This document shows, piece after piece, positions 51,149 through 60,511 of a stretch of 64,000 nucleotides of DNA. Made by a program: the position numbers and the translations under genes. The notes beneath the pieces were generated by a model. It made no database searches and had not been told where the DNA came from. It worked only from the letters and a program-made list of their open reading frames with translations. Location of the stretch: contig NZ_FNPF01000002.1 of the NCBI RefSeq assembly GCF_900107235.1, positions 248,001-312,000 on the forward strand. The letters are read 5' to 3'. This DNA comes from Citreimonas salinaria. Lineage in GTDB: Bacteria > Pseudomonadota > Alphaproteobacteria > Rhodobacterales > Rhodobacteraceae. Every line of letters begins with the position of its first letter. The stretch's first letter is position 1.

Positions 51149-52372
51149 GTGACGTACACCGCGAGACTCGACCAAGCCCTGAACCGTCTGCACGAGGAAG
51201 GCCGCTACCGGACCTTCATTGATATCGAGCGCAAGCAGGGCCATTTCCCGCACGCCACGTGGCGGCGCGCGGACGGGTCGGAATCTCCGATCACGGTGTG
51301 GTGCGGCAACGATTACCTGGGAATGGGGCAGCATCCGTCGGTGATGACCGCGATGCACGAAGCGATCGATGCCACCGGCGCCGGCTCGGGCGGGACGCGC
51401 AACATCAGCGGTACCACGCTGTACCACAAGCGGCTCGAAGCCGAGCTGGCCGACCTGCACGGCAAGGAGGCGGCTCTGCTATTCACGTCGGCCTATATCG
51501 CCAACGACGCGACGCTGAGTACCCTGCCGAAGCTGTTTCCCGGCCTCATCATTTATTCAGACACGCTCAACCACGCCTCGATGATCGAGGGCGTGCGCCG
51601 CAACGGCGGGGCCAAACGCATCTTCCGCCACAACGACGTGGCGCATCTGCGCGAGCTCATCGAGGCCGACGATCCCGCCGCTCCGAAGCTGATCGCCTTC
51701 GAATCGATCTACTCGATGGACGGAGATTTCGGCCCGATCGAGGCGATTTGCGATCTGGCCGACGAATTCGATGCGCTGACTTATATCGACGAGGTGCACG
51801 CTGTCGGCATGTACGGCCCGCGCGGCGCCGGCGTGGCCGAGCGTGACCGCCTGATGCACCGGCTGGACATCATCAACGGCACTCTCGCCAAGGCTTACGG
51901 CGTGATGGGCGGATACATCGCCGCAAGTGCCAAGATGTGCGACGCGATACGGTCCTACGCGCCCGGATTCATCTTCACGACGTCCCTGCCACCCGCTGTC
52001 GCCGCGGGTGCCGCAGCCTCGGTCGCGCATCTCAAGCGCGACACGACGCTGCGCGATCTCCACCAGGAGCGGGCAAGCATCCTGAAGACGCGGCTGAAGG
52101 CGATGGGCCTGCCGATCATCGACCACGGCAGCCATATCGTGCCGGTCATTGTCGGCGATCCCGTCCACACCAAGCGTCTGTCGGACATGCTTCTGGAAGG
52201 TTACGGCATCTACGTCCAGCCCATCAACTTCCCGACGGTCCCGCGCGGCACCGAGCGGCTTCGCTTCACGCCCGCGCCGGTGCACGGGCCCGGCGAGATG
52301 GACCGTCTGGTCCGCGCGATGGATGAATTGTGGAGCCACTGTGCGCTAAATCGTGCCGAATTGAGCGCTTAA
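51149..52372 (+). CDS. hemA: 5-aminolevulinate synthase
   Basis: 407 residues, the same length as Rhodobacter HemA. Condenses glycine and succinyl-CoA in the C4 route to haem and bacteriochlorophyll. [44 protein letters not shown], and PLP lysine in [14 protein letters not shown]. The frame opens at an ATG at 51131, but the GTG at 51149 follows AAGGAGG at the right distance and matches the known start. Confidence 0.97.
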   Translation: MTYTARLDQALNRLHEEGRYRTFIDIERKQGHFPHATWRRADGSESPITVWCGNDYLGMGQHPSVMTAMHEAIDATGAGSGGTRNISGTTLYHKRLEAELADLHGKEAALLFTSAYIANDATLSTLPKLFPGLIIYSDTLNHASMIEGVRRNGGAKRIFRHNDVAHLRELIEADDPAAPKLIAFESIYSMDGDFGPIEAICDLADEFDALTYIDEVHAVGMYGPRGAGVAERDRLMHRLDIINGTLAKAYGVMGGYIAASAKMCDAIRSYAPGFIFTTSLPPAVAAGAAASVAHLKRDTTLRDLHQERASILKTRLKAMGLPIIDHGSHIVPVIVGDPVHTKRLSDMLLEGYGIYVQPINFPTVPRGTERLRFTPAPVHGPGEMDRLVRAMDELWSHCALNRAELSA

Positions 52373-52385
52373 CGTCCTCAAATCC

Positions 52386-52409
52386 TATCAAACGCACGAA
52401 GGTTTGATA
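52386..52409. promoter_or_regulatory. Inverted repeat after hemA
   Basis: TATCAAAC-N8-GTTTGATA, perfect 8-bp arms, 14 bp after the hemA stop. It could be a transcript-end hairpin (no T-run) or an operator for the RodZ-like gene. TATAAG follows at 52421. Confidence 0.4.
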
Positions 52410-52500
52410 AGGTTCCTCCCTATAAGGTGATCACGCGAATCGCGAAGATCGCGCATTGGGCAGGCACGAGGCGACCAATGAAGACAGTGGGGCAGGCGAC

Positions 52501-54096
52501 ATGATGGGGCGCAAGAACCGCGATACCGCGGAACCGGAAAATGCGGCCGCCCCGCAAGGTTTCGACGCTTTCGACCTGAAACTCGGCGACATGATGCGCG
52601 GCGAGCGCGCCACGCTGGGCAAGTCGCTGCTCGATGTTCAGCGCGAGCTGCGGATCAAGGCCGGCTACATCGCGGCGATCGAGAATTGCGATCCCTCGGC
52701 CTTCGACACGCCGGGCTTCATCGCCGGCTACGTGCGCTCCTACGCGCGCTATCTCGGCATGGACCCCGAAGAGGCATTCTCGCATTTCTGTGCCGAAAGC
52801 GGCTTTTCGGTCGCGCACGGCATGTCCAACAAGGCCTCGACGATCCGCAAGCCGTCCTCCGAGGCTCCGGTCGCGCTACCGCGTGCGCGCGATCCGCTGA
52901 TGAACCCCAGGACGCCGTTCGTCGCGCGCGACGACGGCTTCTTCACCGGCATCCAGCCCGCGGCGATCGGCTCGAGCCTCGTCTTGCTCGCGCTCGTCGG
53001 CGGCATCGGCTACGGCGCCTGGTCCGTCCTGCAAGAGGTGCAGCGCGTCCAGCTCTCCCCGGTTGACCAGACGCCGCTCGTCCTCAGTGAGCTTGATCCT
53101 CTCAACTCTGCCATGTCCCCTTCGGCCGTGCCCGAGGCGCAGGGCGGCGACATGGCGGGGGTCTACGCGCCGCCCAGCCGCGACTGGTACGACCGGATGC
53201 AACGGCCCGAGGCGCTGGATACACCGATCCTGGTGGCGCGCGACGGACCGATCTCGACGCTTGATCCGGACAGGGGCGGCGTATATGCCGGCTACGGTCC
53301 GCGCAGTCTGCCGCAGGTCGATGATTCGCTCATAGCCGTCGAAGGCCAGGGCCTGCCGGACGCAGGCCCGAGCAACGTCGCCGTGGTTGCGGTGCGCCCG
53401 GCTTGGGTGCGGATCGACGACGCTTCGGGGGCCACGCTATTCTCGGGTATCCTGAACGGCGGCGAACGGTTCAGCGTGCCGGCCAGTGCCGTCGCTCCCC
53501 GGATCGAGGTTGGCGAGTCCGGTTCGGTCTATTTCGCCGTGGCGGGCCAGGCCTATGGTCCGGCGGGACCCACTGGCGCCGTCACGTCAGGTATCGAACT
53601 CGCCGCTGCCGCCCTGACCGCGCGCTACGAACCGGCCGATCCGGTCGCAGATCGCGACCTCGAGCCGCTGGTCGCCTCGTTGGAGGCGGACGCGGTGCAA
53701 TCCGCGGTGGCTGCGGCGCTTGGCGGGGCCGAGCCGGCGACACCCAAGATTCTTGCCGATGCGCCGGCCGGCGTGACCGTGGTCGCAACCGCCGATGCCT
53801 GGGTGCGCGTGCGCACGGCCAACGGCACCACGCTGTTCGAGACGGTGATGAAGGCCGGCGAGACCTATCAGGTGCCGACGACCGAGACGCCCCCCACGAT
53901 CCGGGCCGGCAATGCCGGCGCGATCTACTTTGCCGTCAACGGCCAGACATACGGGCCCTATGGCAAGGCGGGCGCGGTGGCGGACAATCTCGCGCTCGCG
54001 GAGGACACGATCTCGACCGAGATGGCGCAGGCGGATCCTGCCACGGACAGCCGGCTTGCCCGGATTGTAGCGGAATTGGCCTCGACGGATCGCTGA
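52501..54096 (+). CDS. RodZ-like HTH protein with two C-terminal DUF4115 repeats
   Basis: 531 residues. N-terminal RodZ-type helix-turn-helix (GKSLLDVQRELRIKAGYIAA, about 40-60), one membrane helix near 157-177, a long linker, then two similar beta domains at about 295-385 and 427-510. Each has the pattern AWVR...G.TLF...GE.(F/Y).VP...IYFAV.GQ.YGP. RodZ anchors MreB and cell shape; a cytoplasmic N-terminus fits that. It lies before ispG, as often seen. Start chosen at 52501 after a G-rich site; a TTG at 52456 would add 15 residues. Confidence 0.85.
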   Translation: MMGRKNRDTAEPENAAAPQGFDAFDLKLGDMMRGERATLGKSLLDVQRELRIKAGYIAAIENCDPSAFDTPGFIAGYVRSYARYLGMDPEEAFSHFCAESGFSVAHGMSNKASTIRKPSSEAPVALPRARDPLMNPRTPFVARDDGFFTGIQPAAIGSSLVLLALVGGIGYGAWSVLQEVQRVQLSPVDQTPLVLSELDPLNSAMSPSAVPEAQGGDMAGVYAPPSRDWYDRMQRPEALDTPILVARDGPISTLDPDRGGVYAGYGPRSLPQVDDSLIAVEGQGLPDAGPSNVAVVAVRPAWVRIDDASGATLFSGILNGGERFSVPASAVAPRIEVGESGSVYFAVAGQAYGPAGPTGAVTSGIELAAAALTARYEPADPVADRDLEPLVASLEADAVQSAVAAALGGAEPATPKILADAPAGVTVVATADAWVRVRTANGTTLFETVMKAGETYQVPTTETPPTIRAGNAGAIYFAVNGQTYGPYGKAGAVADNLALAEDTISTEMAQADPATDSRLARIVAELASTDR

Positions 54097-54185
54097 CGCG
54101 GCGGGATGTCCCGACCGGCGCTGGTCACGCGATGCCGCGCGGTCTATATCTGCGCTGAAGTTCCCAGATCGACAGGACCGATGCC

Positions 54186-55316
54186 ATGAACGTCAACCAC
54201 GTTCGCCCGTGGCGCAACATCTATCGCCGCAAGTCGCGCCAGATCATGGTCGGCTCGGTGCCGGTGGGCGGAGATGCGCCCATCAGCGTGCAGACCATGA
54301 CCAACACCGCGACCACCGACATTCGCGCGACCATCGCGCAGGTGCAGGCCGCCGCGGATGCGGGCGCCGACATCGTGCGCGTCTCGGTGCCGGATCAGGA
54401 CAGCAGCCGTGCCCTGAAGGAAATCGTGCGCGAAAGCCCCGTGCCGATCGTCGCCGACATCCACTTCCACTACAAGCGCGGGATCGAGGCGGCCGAGGCG
54501 GGTGCGGCCTGCCTGCGGATCAATCCAGGCAATATCGGCGACGAATCCCGCGTGCGCGAAGTCATTCGCGCGGCGCGAGACAACAATTGCTCAATGCGCA
54601 TCGGCGTCAACGCCGGCAGCTTGGAACGGGACCTGCTCGAGAAGTACGGCGAACCATGCCCCGAGGCGATGGTCGAATCCGGCCTCGACCACATCAAGCT
54701 GTTGGAAGACAACGACTTCCACGAGTTCAAGATCAGCGTGAAGGCGTCGGACGTGTTCCTGGCCGCCGCCGCATATCAGGGTCTGGCCGAGGCGACCGAC
54801 AAGCCGATCCACCTGGGCATCACCGAGGCCGGAGGCCTGACCACCGGCACGATCAAGTCGGCGATCGGCCTCGGCAACCTGCTGTGGATGGGCATCGGCG
54901 ACACGATCCGCGTCAGCCTCTCCGCCGACCCCGTGGAAGAGGTGAAGGTCGGCTACGAGATCCTCAAGGCGCTTGGCCTGCGGCATCGCGGCGTGAACAT
55001 CATTTCCTGCCCATCCTGCGCGCGGCAGGGTTTCGACGTCATCAAGACGGTCGAAACGCTCGAAGACCGACTTGAACACATCAAGACGCCGATGAGCCTG
55101 TCGATAATCGGCTGCGTCGTGAACGGCCCGGGCGAGGCGCTGATGACCGACGTGGGTTTCACGGGCGGCGGGGCAGGGTCCGGCATGGTCTACTTGGCCG
55201 GCAAGGCCAGTCACAAGATGTCGAACGAGCAGATGATCGACCACATCGTCGAAGAGGTCGAGAAGAAGGCCGCTGCGATCGAGGCCGAACAGGCAGCGGC
55301 CGAGGCCGCCGAGTAG
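54186..55316 (+). CDS. ispG: 4-hydroxy-3-methylbut-2-enyl diphosphate synthase
   Basis: 376 residues. Penultimate step of the MEP isoprenoid pathway, using a 4Fe-4S cluster. N-terminal TIM-barrel pattern ([15 protein letters not shown]), cluster cysteines in [11 protein letters not shown] and [12 protein letters not shown]. Downstream of the RodZ-like gene. Confidence 0.96.
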   Translation: MNVNHVRPWRNIYRRKSRQIMVGSVPVGGDAPISVQTMTNTATTDIRATIAQVQAAADAGADIVRVSVPDQDSSRALKEIVRESPVPIVADIHFHYKRGIEAAEAGAACLRINPGNIGDESRVREVIRAARDNNCSMRIGVNAGSLERDLLEKYGEPCPEAMVESGLDHIKLLEDNDFHEFKISVKASDVFLAAAAYQGLAEATDKPIHLGITEAGGLTTGTIKSAIGLGNLLWMGIGDTIRVSLSADPVEEVKVGYEILKALGLRHRGVNIISCPSCARQGFDVIKTVETLEDRLEHIKTPMSLSIIGCVVNGPGEALMTDVGFTGGGAGSGMVYLAGKASHKMSNEQMIDHIVEEVEKKAAAIEAEQAAAEAAE

Positions 55317-55327
55317 CGGCCTTGAGC

Positions 55328-55801
55328 CTAGCGCGTCAGGTAACGTTCCAGCACGAAGGCGGGCATGGCACCGCGGATAAGCCGGTCCGGCATGACGTAG
55401 GACGGCACCATGTCCAGCGTCAGCCGCTTCATCAGCGCGGCGCTGTCGGCCTGGTCGGTGTGATGCACGGCGACGTCGACCCCGATCCGTTCGGCAAGCG
55501 CGGCGAGTTCCGCTTGCGCCGCGGCACATTCCGCACAATCGGATCCGACGAAAAGCGCGATGTCGGCCTCGCCGCCGAACAACGCATCGCCTTCGGCGGC
55601 GATCATCGCGAGGTCGTCGGCGATCTCGTCCGCGTAGGGCTCTTCGATGACGATCTCGGGCGCGCGCAGCGCGTCGATCCGTTCGCGAAGGGACAGCGGT
55701 TCTTGCGCCGCGACCGGTCCGGCGCCAAGCGCCGGACCCAAGGCCGCGAAGGCGAAGATGCGAAAGGCGACAGGCCTTGTTCGGGGCACGCCTCGCCTCA
55801 T
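55328..55801 (-). CDS. Periplasmic thioredoxin-fold protein, CAEC motif
   Basis: 157 residues. Signal peptide about 1-33 (cleavage after VAAQ). Thioredoxin-like CxxC as FVGSDCAECAAAQ near 90, with a likely cis-Pro in DMVPSYVMP. Overlaps the DsbA-like gene by 4 bp (ATGA). Probably an oxidoreductase partner of it; family not assigned. Confidence 0.78.
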   Translation of the reverse strand: MRRGVPRTRPVAFRIFAFAALGPALGAGPVAAQEPLSLRERIDALRAPEIVIEEPYADEIADDLAMIAAEGDALFGGEADIALFVGSDCAECAAAQAELAALAERIGVDVAVHHTDQADSAALMKRLTLDMVPSYVMPDRLIRGAMPAFVLERYLTR

Positions 55802-56574
55802 CCCTCGGCGCGTTCCTGCGCCACGATCTGCTGCATCGCGTTCAGCGGGGCGTAGCCTCGGATGAGCTGGTCACCGAACACGAAGGTCGGCGTGCCGTTG
55901 ATCTGAAGCTGCTGCGCCAGCGCGCGGGTCTCGGCGATCCGGCGCGTGACCTCGTCGCTGTCCATCTCGGCCATGATCGCGTCGGCATCCAGACCCAGCG
56001 TGTCCGCCAGCCGGGACAGCACCGCATCGTTGGGCTCGCCTTCCAGCGCCATCAGCGCGTCGTGCACCGCCTTGTAGGCCTCGTCGCCGGCGACGATCTG
56101 CGTGGCGATCGCGAATTGCGACGAGATCATCGACGCCTCGCCCAGGATCGGGAATTCCTTCACGATCAACCGGATATCGCCGTCGGTCTCGATCAGCTGC
56201 GCGACCTCTGGCGAGGCGCGCCGGCAATAGCCGCAGCGGTAGTCCATGAATTCTACGACCGTGATGTCGCCGTCCGGGTTGCCACCCACCCATGAGTATC
56301 CGTCGTCGAAGATCGCCTCGGCGTTGTTCGAAACCAGCGCCTCGTCCGCCTGGACCTGCATGTCGGCTTCGCGCTGCTCGAGTACCGAGACGGCCTCCAT
56401 GATGACCTGCGGATTGCTCATCAGGTAGTCGCGCACCGCTTCGCCGAAGGCTTCGCGCTGGCTGTCGGACATGGTCGCGGGGTCGAAGACGTCTTGCGCG
56501 GATGCGCCGTGACCGGACAGAAGCGCAAGCGATAGCGCGGCCGCGGCAAGGGGGCGGGCATTGGAATAAGGCAT
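55798..56574 (-). CDS. DsbA-family thiol oxidoreductase
   Basis: 258 residues. Signal peptide about 1-26. An N-terminal helical extension precedes the thioredoxin domain, with CGYC in FMDYRCGYCRRAS and the cis-Pro in INGTPTFVFG. Resembles the Com1/DsbA-like group with an N-terminal extension. Acts in the periplasm. 24 bp downstream of the M48 gene and overlapping the CAEC gene: one unit. Confidence 0.9.
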   Translation of the reverse strand: MPYSNARPLAAAALSLALLSGHGASAQDVFDPATMSDSQREAFGEAVRDYLMSNPQVIMEAVSVLEQREADMQVQADEALVSNNAEAIFDDGYSWVGGNPDGDITVVEFMDYRCGYCRRASPEVAQLIETDGDIRLIVKEFPILGEASMISSQFAIATQIVAGDEAYKAVHDALMALEGEPNDAVLSRLADTLGLDADAIMAEMDSDEVTRRIAETRALAQQLQINGTPTFVFGDQLIRGYAPLNAMQQIVAQERAEG

Positions 56575-56598
56575 CGAAGGCTCCTGTCTGTGATAAGT

Positions 56599-57936
56599 CT
56601 AGCGCCGCTGCGCCTGTTCGGCGGCGGATAACACATCCTGCGCGCGTTGCCACGGCCCCGATCGGCGCGGAACCAGTCCCGAGGCGCGCGTTGCGTGCAG
56701 GCCGGCATCCGCCATCCGGCCCTGAAGCGCGTAGCGTTCGGCAGTCACGACCGAGGCCATGCCTCCTTGGCCGGTCTGCGCATAGGCCAGCGCAAGGTCG
56801 CGCAACAGCCGTGCGTCGGTGCTGTCGCGCCCCTGTGCGGCTTCGAGCGCCCGCAATGCCTCGGCCGGGTGGCCCGCCGCCAGCAGCGCGCGCCCGAGCC
56901 CGCCGAGGATCAGCGGCTCGGAGCCTGCGCGCTGCGCGGCGGTCTGGTAGACCTGCACGGCGGCGGCGAAGTTGCGCGATTCCAGCAGGATCTGGCCCTT
57001 CAGATCCAGCAGCAGCGGGTCGTCGCCGCGCAGGCGTAGCGCCTCGTCAATGGCGGCCAGCGCGCGGCGCGTGTCGGCGTTGCGATGATGTGCCACCGCC
57101 TCGCGCATCAGGCGGATATCCGCACTAGGGCTGTCGGCCGCGCGCCTCAAGGTCCAGCTGGGTGCGCGCTGGAAGGCGGTCAGCTTGCCCTTGGCGCGGG
57201 CGAACCAGTAGTTCGCGGTCCCATCCGGTGCGGTCTCGGGCTGGCCGGCGACCAGCCCCTGCAATGCGCGCAACCGGTCGCGGGTCAGCGGGTGGCTGCG
57301 CGTGTAGGGATCCTGCCGGCCGAGTGACAGCGCCTCCTGCCCGCTGAACATCTCCTGCACCTCGAGCGCGGCGCGCGGGTTTATGCCAGCGCGCATCAAC
57401 AAGCGAACGGATTCGATGTCGGCCGAGGATTCCTCGGCCCGCGTGTGGGACAGAAGCGTGCGCATCGCGCTGTTCTGCGTCCCCAGCGCGACTGCGGCAC
57501 CAAGCTGGCCTTCGCCCGTTGCGGCGGCAGCGGCGGCCGCCAGCACAAGGCCCAGGCCGGCGGCGGTGCGCGCGCTGCGCATGTTCCCGAGGCGCTGCGA
57601 AATGTGACCGTTCGCGATATGCGCCGCCTCGTGCGCGATCACCGCCTGCAGCTGCGCCGCTGTCTCGAGCCGCGAGATCAGCCCGGAATGGATGAAGATG
57701 TGGCGCGTGTCGGCCACGAAGGCGTTGAGCGAGCCGTCGTCGACGAGAAGGATCCGCGTCTGCGTCGGGCTGAGTCCCGCGGCGCCCAGAACGGGCGCGG
57801 CAAGCTGGCGCAGCGCGTGTTCGATATCCGCGTCGCGCAGCAGCGACAGGCCCGCCCGGGCCGGCGCCGCGACCGCCAGTGCGAGCGTCAGCGCCATCAT
57901 CCACAAAGCCGCGCGCCGCATTGACGATAACCCCAT
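56599..57936 (-). CDS. M48 metalloprotease with TPR tail (BepA-like)
   Basis: 445 residues. Signal peptide about 1-29. The zinc motif HEAAH is in AVIAHEAAHIANGH with the third ligand in EESSADIES. Tetratricopeptide-like repeats fill the C-terminal 190 residues. BepA-type proteases degrade misassembled outer-membrane proteins. Two starts are possible (57936, 57921). Upstream of the thiol-redox pair. Confidence 0.9.
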   Translation of the reverse strand: MGLSSMRRAALWMMALTLALAVAAPARAGLSLLRDADIEHALRQLAAPVLGAAGLSPTQTRILLVDDGSLNAFVADTRHIFIHSGLISRLETAAQLQAVIAHEAAHIANGHISQRLGNMRSARTAAGLGLVLAAAAAAATGEGQLGAAVALGTQNSAMRTLLSHTRAEESSADIESVRLLMRAGINPRAALEVQEMFSGQEALSLGRQDPYTRSHPLTRDRLRALQGLVAGQPETAPDGTANYWFARAKGKLTAFQRAPSWTLRRAADSPSADIRLMREAVAHHRNADTRRALAAIDEALRLRGDDPLLLDLKGQILLESRNFAAAVQVYQTAAQRAGSEPLILGGLGRALLAAGHPAEALRALEAAQGRDSTDARLLRDLALAYAQTGQGGMASVVTAERYALQGRMADAGLHATRASGLVPRRSGPWQRAQDVLSAAEQAQRR

Positions 57937-57975
57937 CCCGCCCGTAAGCCTCGGCCGCGAGTAGAGAGGCACCCC

Positions 57976-59127
57976 ATGAAGAATTCAAGACGCGGCGCAG
58001 TCGATCCCTTCATCGTGATGGACGTGATGGAGGCCGCGCGCCAGGCCGAGGAGGCCGGCCGGTCGGTGATCCACATGGAGGTCGGCCAGCCTGGCACCGC
58101 AGCACCCGCCGCCGCGCGCGACGCGCTGGCGCGCGCGATGCGCGACGACCCGCTGGGCTATACCGTGGCGCTCGGTCTGCCGGCATTGCGCAAGCGGATC
58201 GCGCGGCTTTACGGCGAGTGGTACGAAGTCGATCTTGACCCGGCGCGCGTGGTGGTGACGCCGGGCAGTTCCGGCGGGTTCATCCTGGCGTTCTCGGCGC
58301 TGTTCGACGCGGGCCAGAAGGTCGCGCTGGGGCGTCCGGGCTACCCGTCCTACCGGCAGATCCTGCGCGCGCTCGACCTGCAGCCGGTCGAGATCGCCGC
58401 GCGCGCCGAAAACCGCCTGCAGCTGACGCCCGATGACCTGGAGGGCGTCGATTACGACGGTTTGCTGATGGCCAGCCCCGGCAACCCGACCGGCACCATG
58501 TTGGACCGCGACGCGCTGGCCGCGCTGATCGGCCATGCGCAGCGGCGCGGCGCGTCGTTCCTGTCGGACGAGATCTATCACGGGCTAGAATACGACCGCC
58601 GCGCGGTCTCGGCGCTGGAGATCTCGGACGACGTCTGCGTGATCAACTCGTTCTCGAAGTACTTCTCGATGACCGGCTGGCGCGTCGGCTGGCTTGTCGT
58701 CCCCGAGGCCAACCTGCGGCAGGTCGAACGGCTGGCGCAGAACTTGTTCATCTGCGCGCCGCATGCCGCGCAGGTCGCGGCATTGGCGGCGATGGACGCC
58801 ACCGACGAGCTGGAGGCCAATCGTGCGGTATATGCCTGCAATCGTGCGCTGATGATCGACGGGCTTCCCAGGGCCGGCTTCGACCGCATCGCGCCGCCGG
58901 ACGGTGCCTTCTACGTCTACGCCGATGTCAGCCACCTGACCGACGACAGCCGCGCCTTCGCGAGGCAGATCCTGGACGAGGCCGGCGTCGCGGTGACGCC
59001 GGGGCTGGACTTCGATCCCGACCGGGGCGCCGGCACGTTGCGCTTTTCCTACGCCCGCGCCAGCGCCGACATCGAGGAGGGGCTGGCGCGCCTGGCACGG
59101 TTCATGCAGGCGCGCCGCGAAACGTGA
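57976..59127 (+). CDS. Class I/II PLP aminotransferase
   Basis: 383 residues. GQPGTAAP near 36, VTPGSSGGF, SPGNPTGTM, DEIYHGLEYD, PLP lysine in NSFSKYFSMTGWRVGW, and a C-terminal RFSYARASADIEEGL. AspC/AlaT-like. The amino-donor specificity cannot be told from sequence. Confidence 0.92.
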   Translation: MKNSRRGAVDPFIVMDVMEAARQAEEAGRSVIHMEVGQPGTAAPAAARDALARAMRDDPLGYTVALGLPALRKRIARLYGEWYEVDLDPARVVVTPGSSGGFILAFSALFDAGQKVALGRPGYPSYRQILRALDLQPVEIAARAENRLQLTPDDLEGVDYDGLLMASPGNPTGTMLDRDALAALIGHAQRRGASFLSDEIYHGLEYDRRAVSALEISDDVCVINSFSKYFSMTGWRVGWLVVPEANLRQVERLAQNLFICAPHAAQVAALAAMDATDELEANRAVYACNRALMIDGLPRAGFDRIAPPDGAFYVYADVSHLTDDSRAFARQILDEAGVAVTPGLDFDPDRGAGTLRFSYARASADIEEGLARLARFMQARRET

Positions 59128-59206
59128 CGCAGCGCCGCCGAGAGCAAGGCTGGGCAAGGCCGGCCGGCCGGTGATACGCTTCGCGCGAAACGGGCAGGGC
59201 GCTCGC

Positions 59207-60430
59207 ATGGGCAGGTTTATGGGCGGGTTTCGCACCGCGATCGCGGCAGGGCTTCTTCTGGGCATGACGGGCGTGGCCGGCGCGCAGGACGCGTCGGGGC
59301 TGGCGCGCCTGACCGGCGGCGTGATCGAGGACAGCCGCCGCGGCGTCATGGCCTCGCTCGAACTCAGCCAAGGCGTACCGTGGCGCGTCTTCACCTTGGA
59401 CAACCCGTGGCGCGTGGTGCTGGATTTCCGCGAGATCGCGCTGGACGATGACGCGGCCGCGGCGCTGGACCGATCCGACCGCGTGCGCGACATCCGCATG
59501 GGCGCCTACCGTCCCGGATGGTCGCGGATCGTGCTGGGTTTGTCCGAACCCTTGGCCGTGGCGCAGGCCGGGCTGCGGATCGACCGCGAAAGCGGCGCCG
59601 CCACGCTGGCCCTGACGCTGGAGCGCACCGACGCACAAAGCTTCGCCGTGTCGGCGGGCCTGCCGGCCGACCCCGATTGGGGGCGGCCGCGCGCGGTTGC
59701 TCCACGCGCACCGAAGGATGCCGATGGCCGCTTGGTGGTCATGCTCGATCCCGGACATGGCGGAATCGATCCGGGCGCGCAGCGCGACGGCGCCAGCGAA
59801 GCAGACCTGATGCTGCAATTCGCGCGTGAGCTGCGAGACGTGCTGCGCCGCACCGGCCGCTATGCCGTCACGATGACCCGCGACGACGACGTGTTCGTGT
59901 CGCTCGAGGCGCGGGTCGCCGCGGCGCAGGACGCGGGCGCCGACCTGTTCGTGTCGCTCCACGCGGACGCGATCGAGGAAGGCGTGGCCCGCGGCGCGTC
60001 GGTCTACACCCTGTCGCGCGACGCCAGCGACGAAGCCTCGGCCGCGCTGGCGGAACGCCATGAGCGCGATGACCTGCTGTCCGGGCTGGACCTGACCGGC
60101 ACCGACGACCGGGTGGCGCAGGTTCTGATGGACATCGCGCGGCTCGACAGCACGCCACGGTCGCGCGCGCTGGCCCGGCACGTGGTGGACGGCATCCGCA
60201 ACGCCGTCGGCGAAGTGCACAAGCGCCCGCTGCGCCATGCAGGTTTCTCGGTGCTGAAGGCGGCCGACATCCCGTCGGTCCTGGTCGAGCTGGGATTCCT
60301 CTCGACCGGCCAGGACCTGAAGAACCTGCGGGACCCGGTCTGGCGTGCGGGCATGGCCGCGGGCATCCGCGACGGGATCGATGCCTGGGCGCTCGAGGAT
60401 GAGGCGCTTAAGGGGCTGCGCCGGCATTGA
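59207..60430 (+). CDS. N-acetylmuramoyl-L-alanine amidase (AmiC-like)
   Basis: 407 residues. Signal peptide about 1-26, an N-terminal AMIN domain (about 30-150), then an Amidase_3 domain: zinc ligands in MLDPGHGGIDPG and SLHADAI, Glu in SEADLMLQFA, catalytic Glu in VLVELGFLS. Splits septal peptidoglycan. A GTG at 59171 would add 12 residues. Confidence 0.93.
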   Translation: MGRFMGGFRTAIAAGLLLGMTGVAGAQDASGLARLTGGVIEDSRRGVMASLELSQGVPWRVFTLDNPWRVVLDFREIALDDDAAAALDRSDRVRDIRMGAYRPGWSRIVLGLSEPLAVAQAGLRIDRESGAATLALTLERTDAQSFAVSAGLPADPDWGRPRAVAPRAPKDADGRLVVMLDPGHGGIDPGAQRDGASEADLMLQFARELRDVLRRTGRYAVTMTRDDDVFVSLEARVAAAQDAGADLFVSLHADAIEEGVARGASVYTLSRDASDEASAALAERHERDDLLSGLDLTGTDDRVAQVLMDIARLDSTPRSRALARHVVDGIRNAVGEVHKRPLRHAGFSVLKAADIPSVLVELGFLSTGQDLKNLRDPVWRAGMAAGIRDGIDAWALEDEALKGLRRH

Positions 60431-60470
60431 CGGCCCGGCCGGTTTCGGCCGAGCCTTGCGGCTTCGTGTT

Positions 60471-60497
60471 TTGACCGCGACGCCAAGCGCGTATAGT
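60471..60497 (+). promoter_or_regulatory. Likely promoter of PBP1A gene
   Basis: TTGACC (60471-60476) and TATAGT (60492-60497) separated by 15 bp, 15 bp before the start codon at 60512. The spacer is short of the ideal 17. Confidence 0.4.
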
Positions 60498-60511
60498 GAC
60501 GCCGCATTCCC

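Noticed and set aside
50993-51222. GTG-started plus ORF with GGAGG running through the hemA leader into hemA
   Set aside because: It overlaps the well-supported hemA start in another frame and crosses the palindromic leader; no domain is seen.
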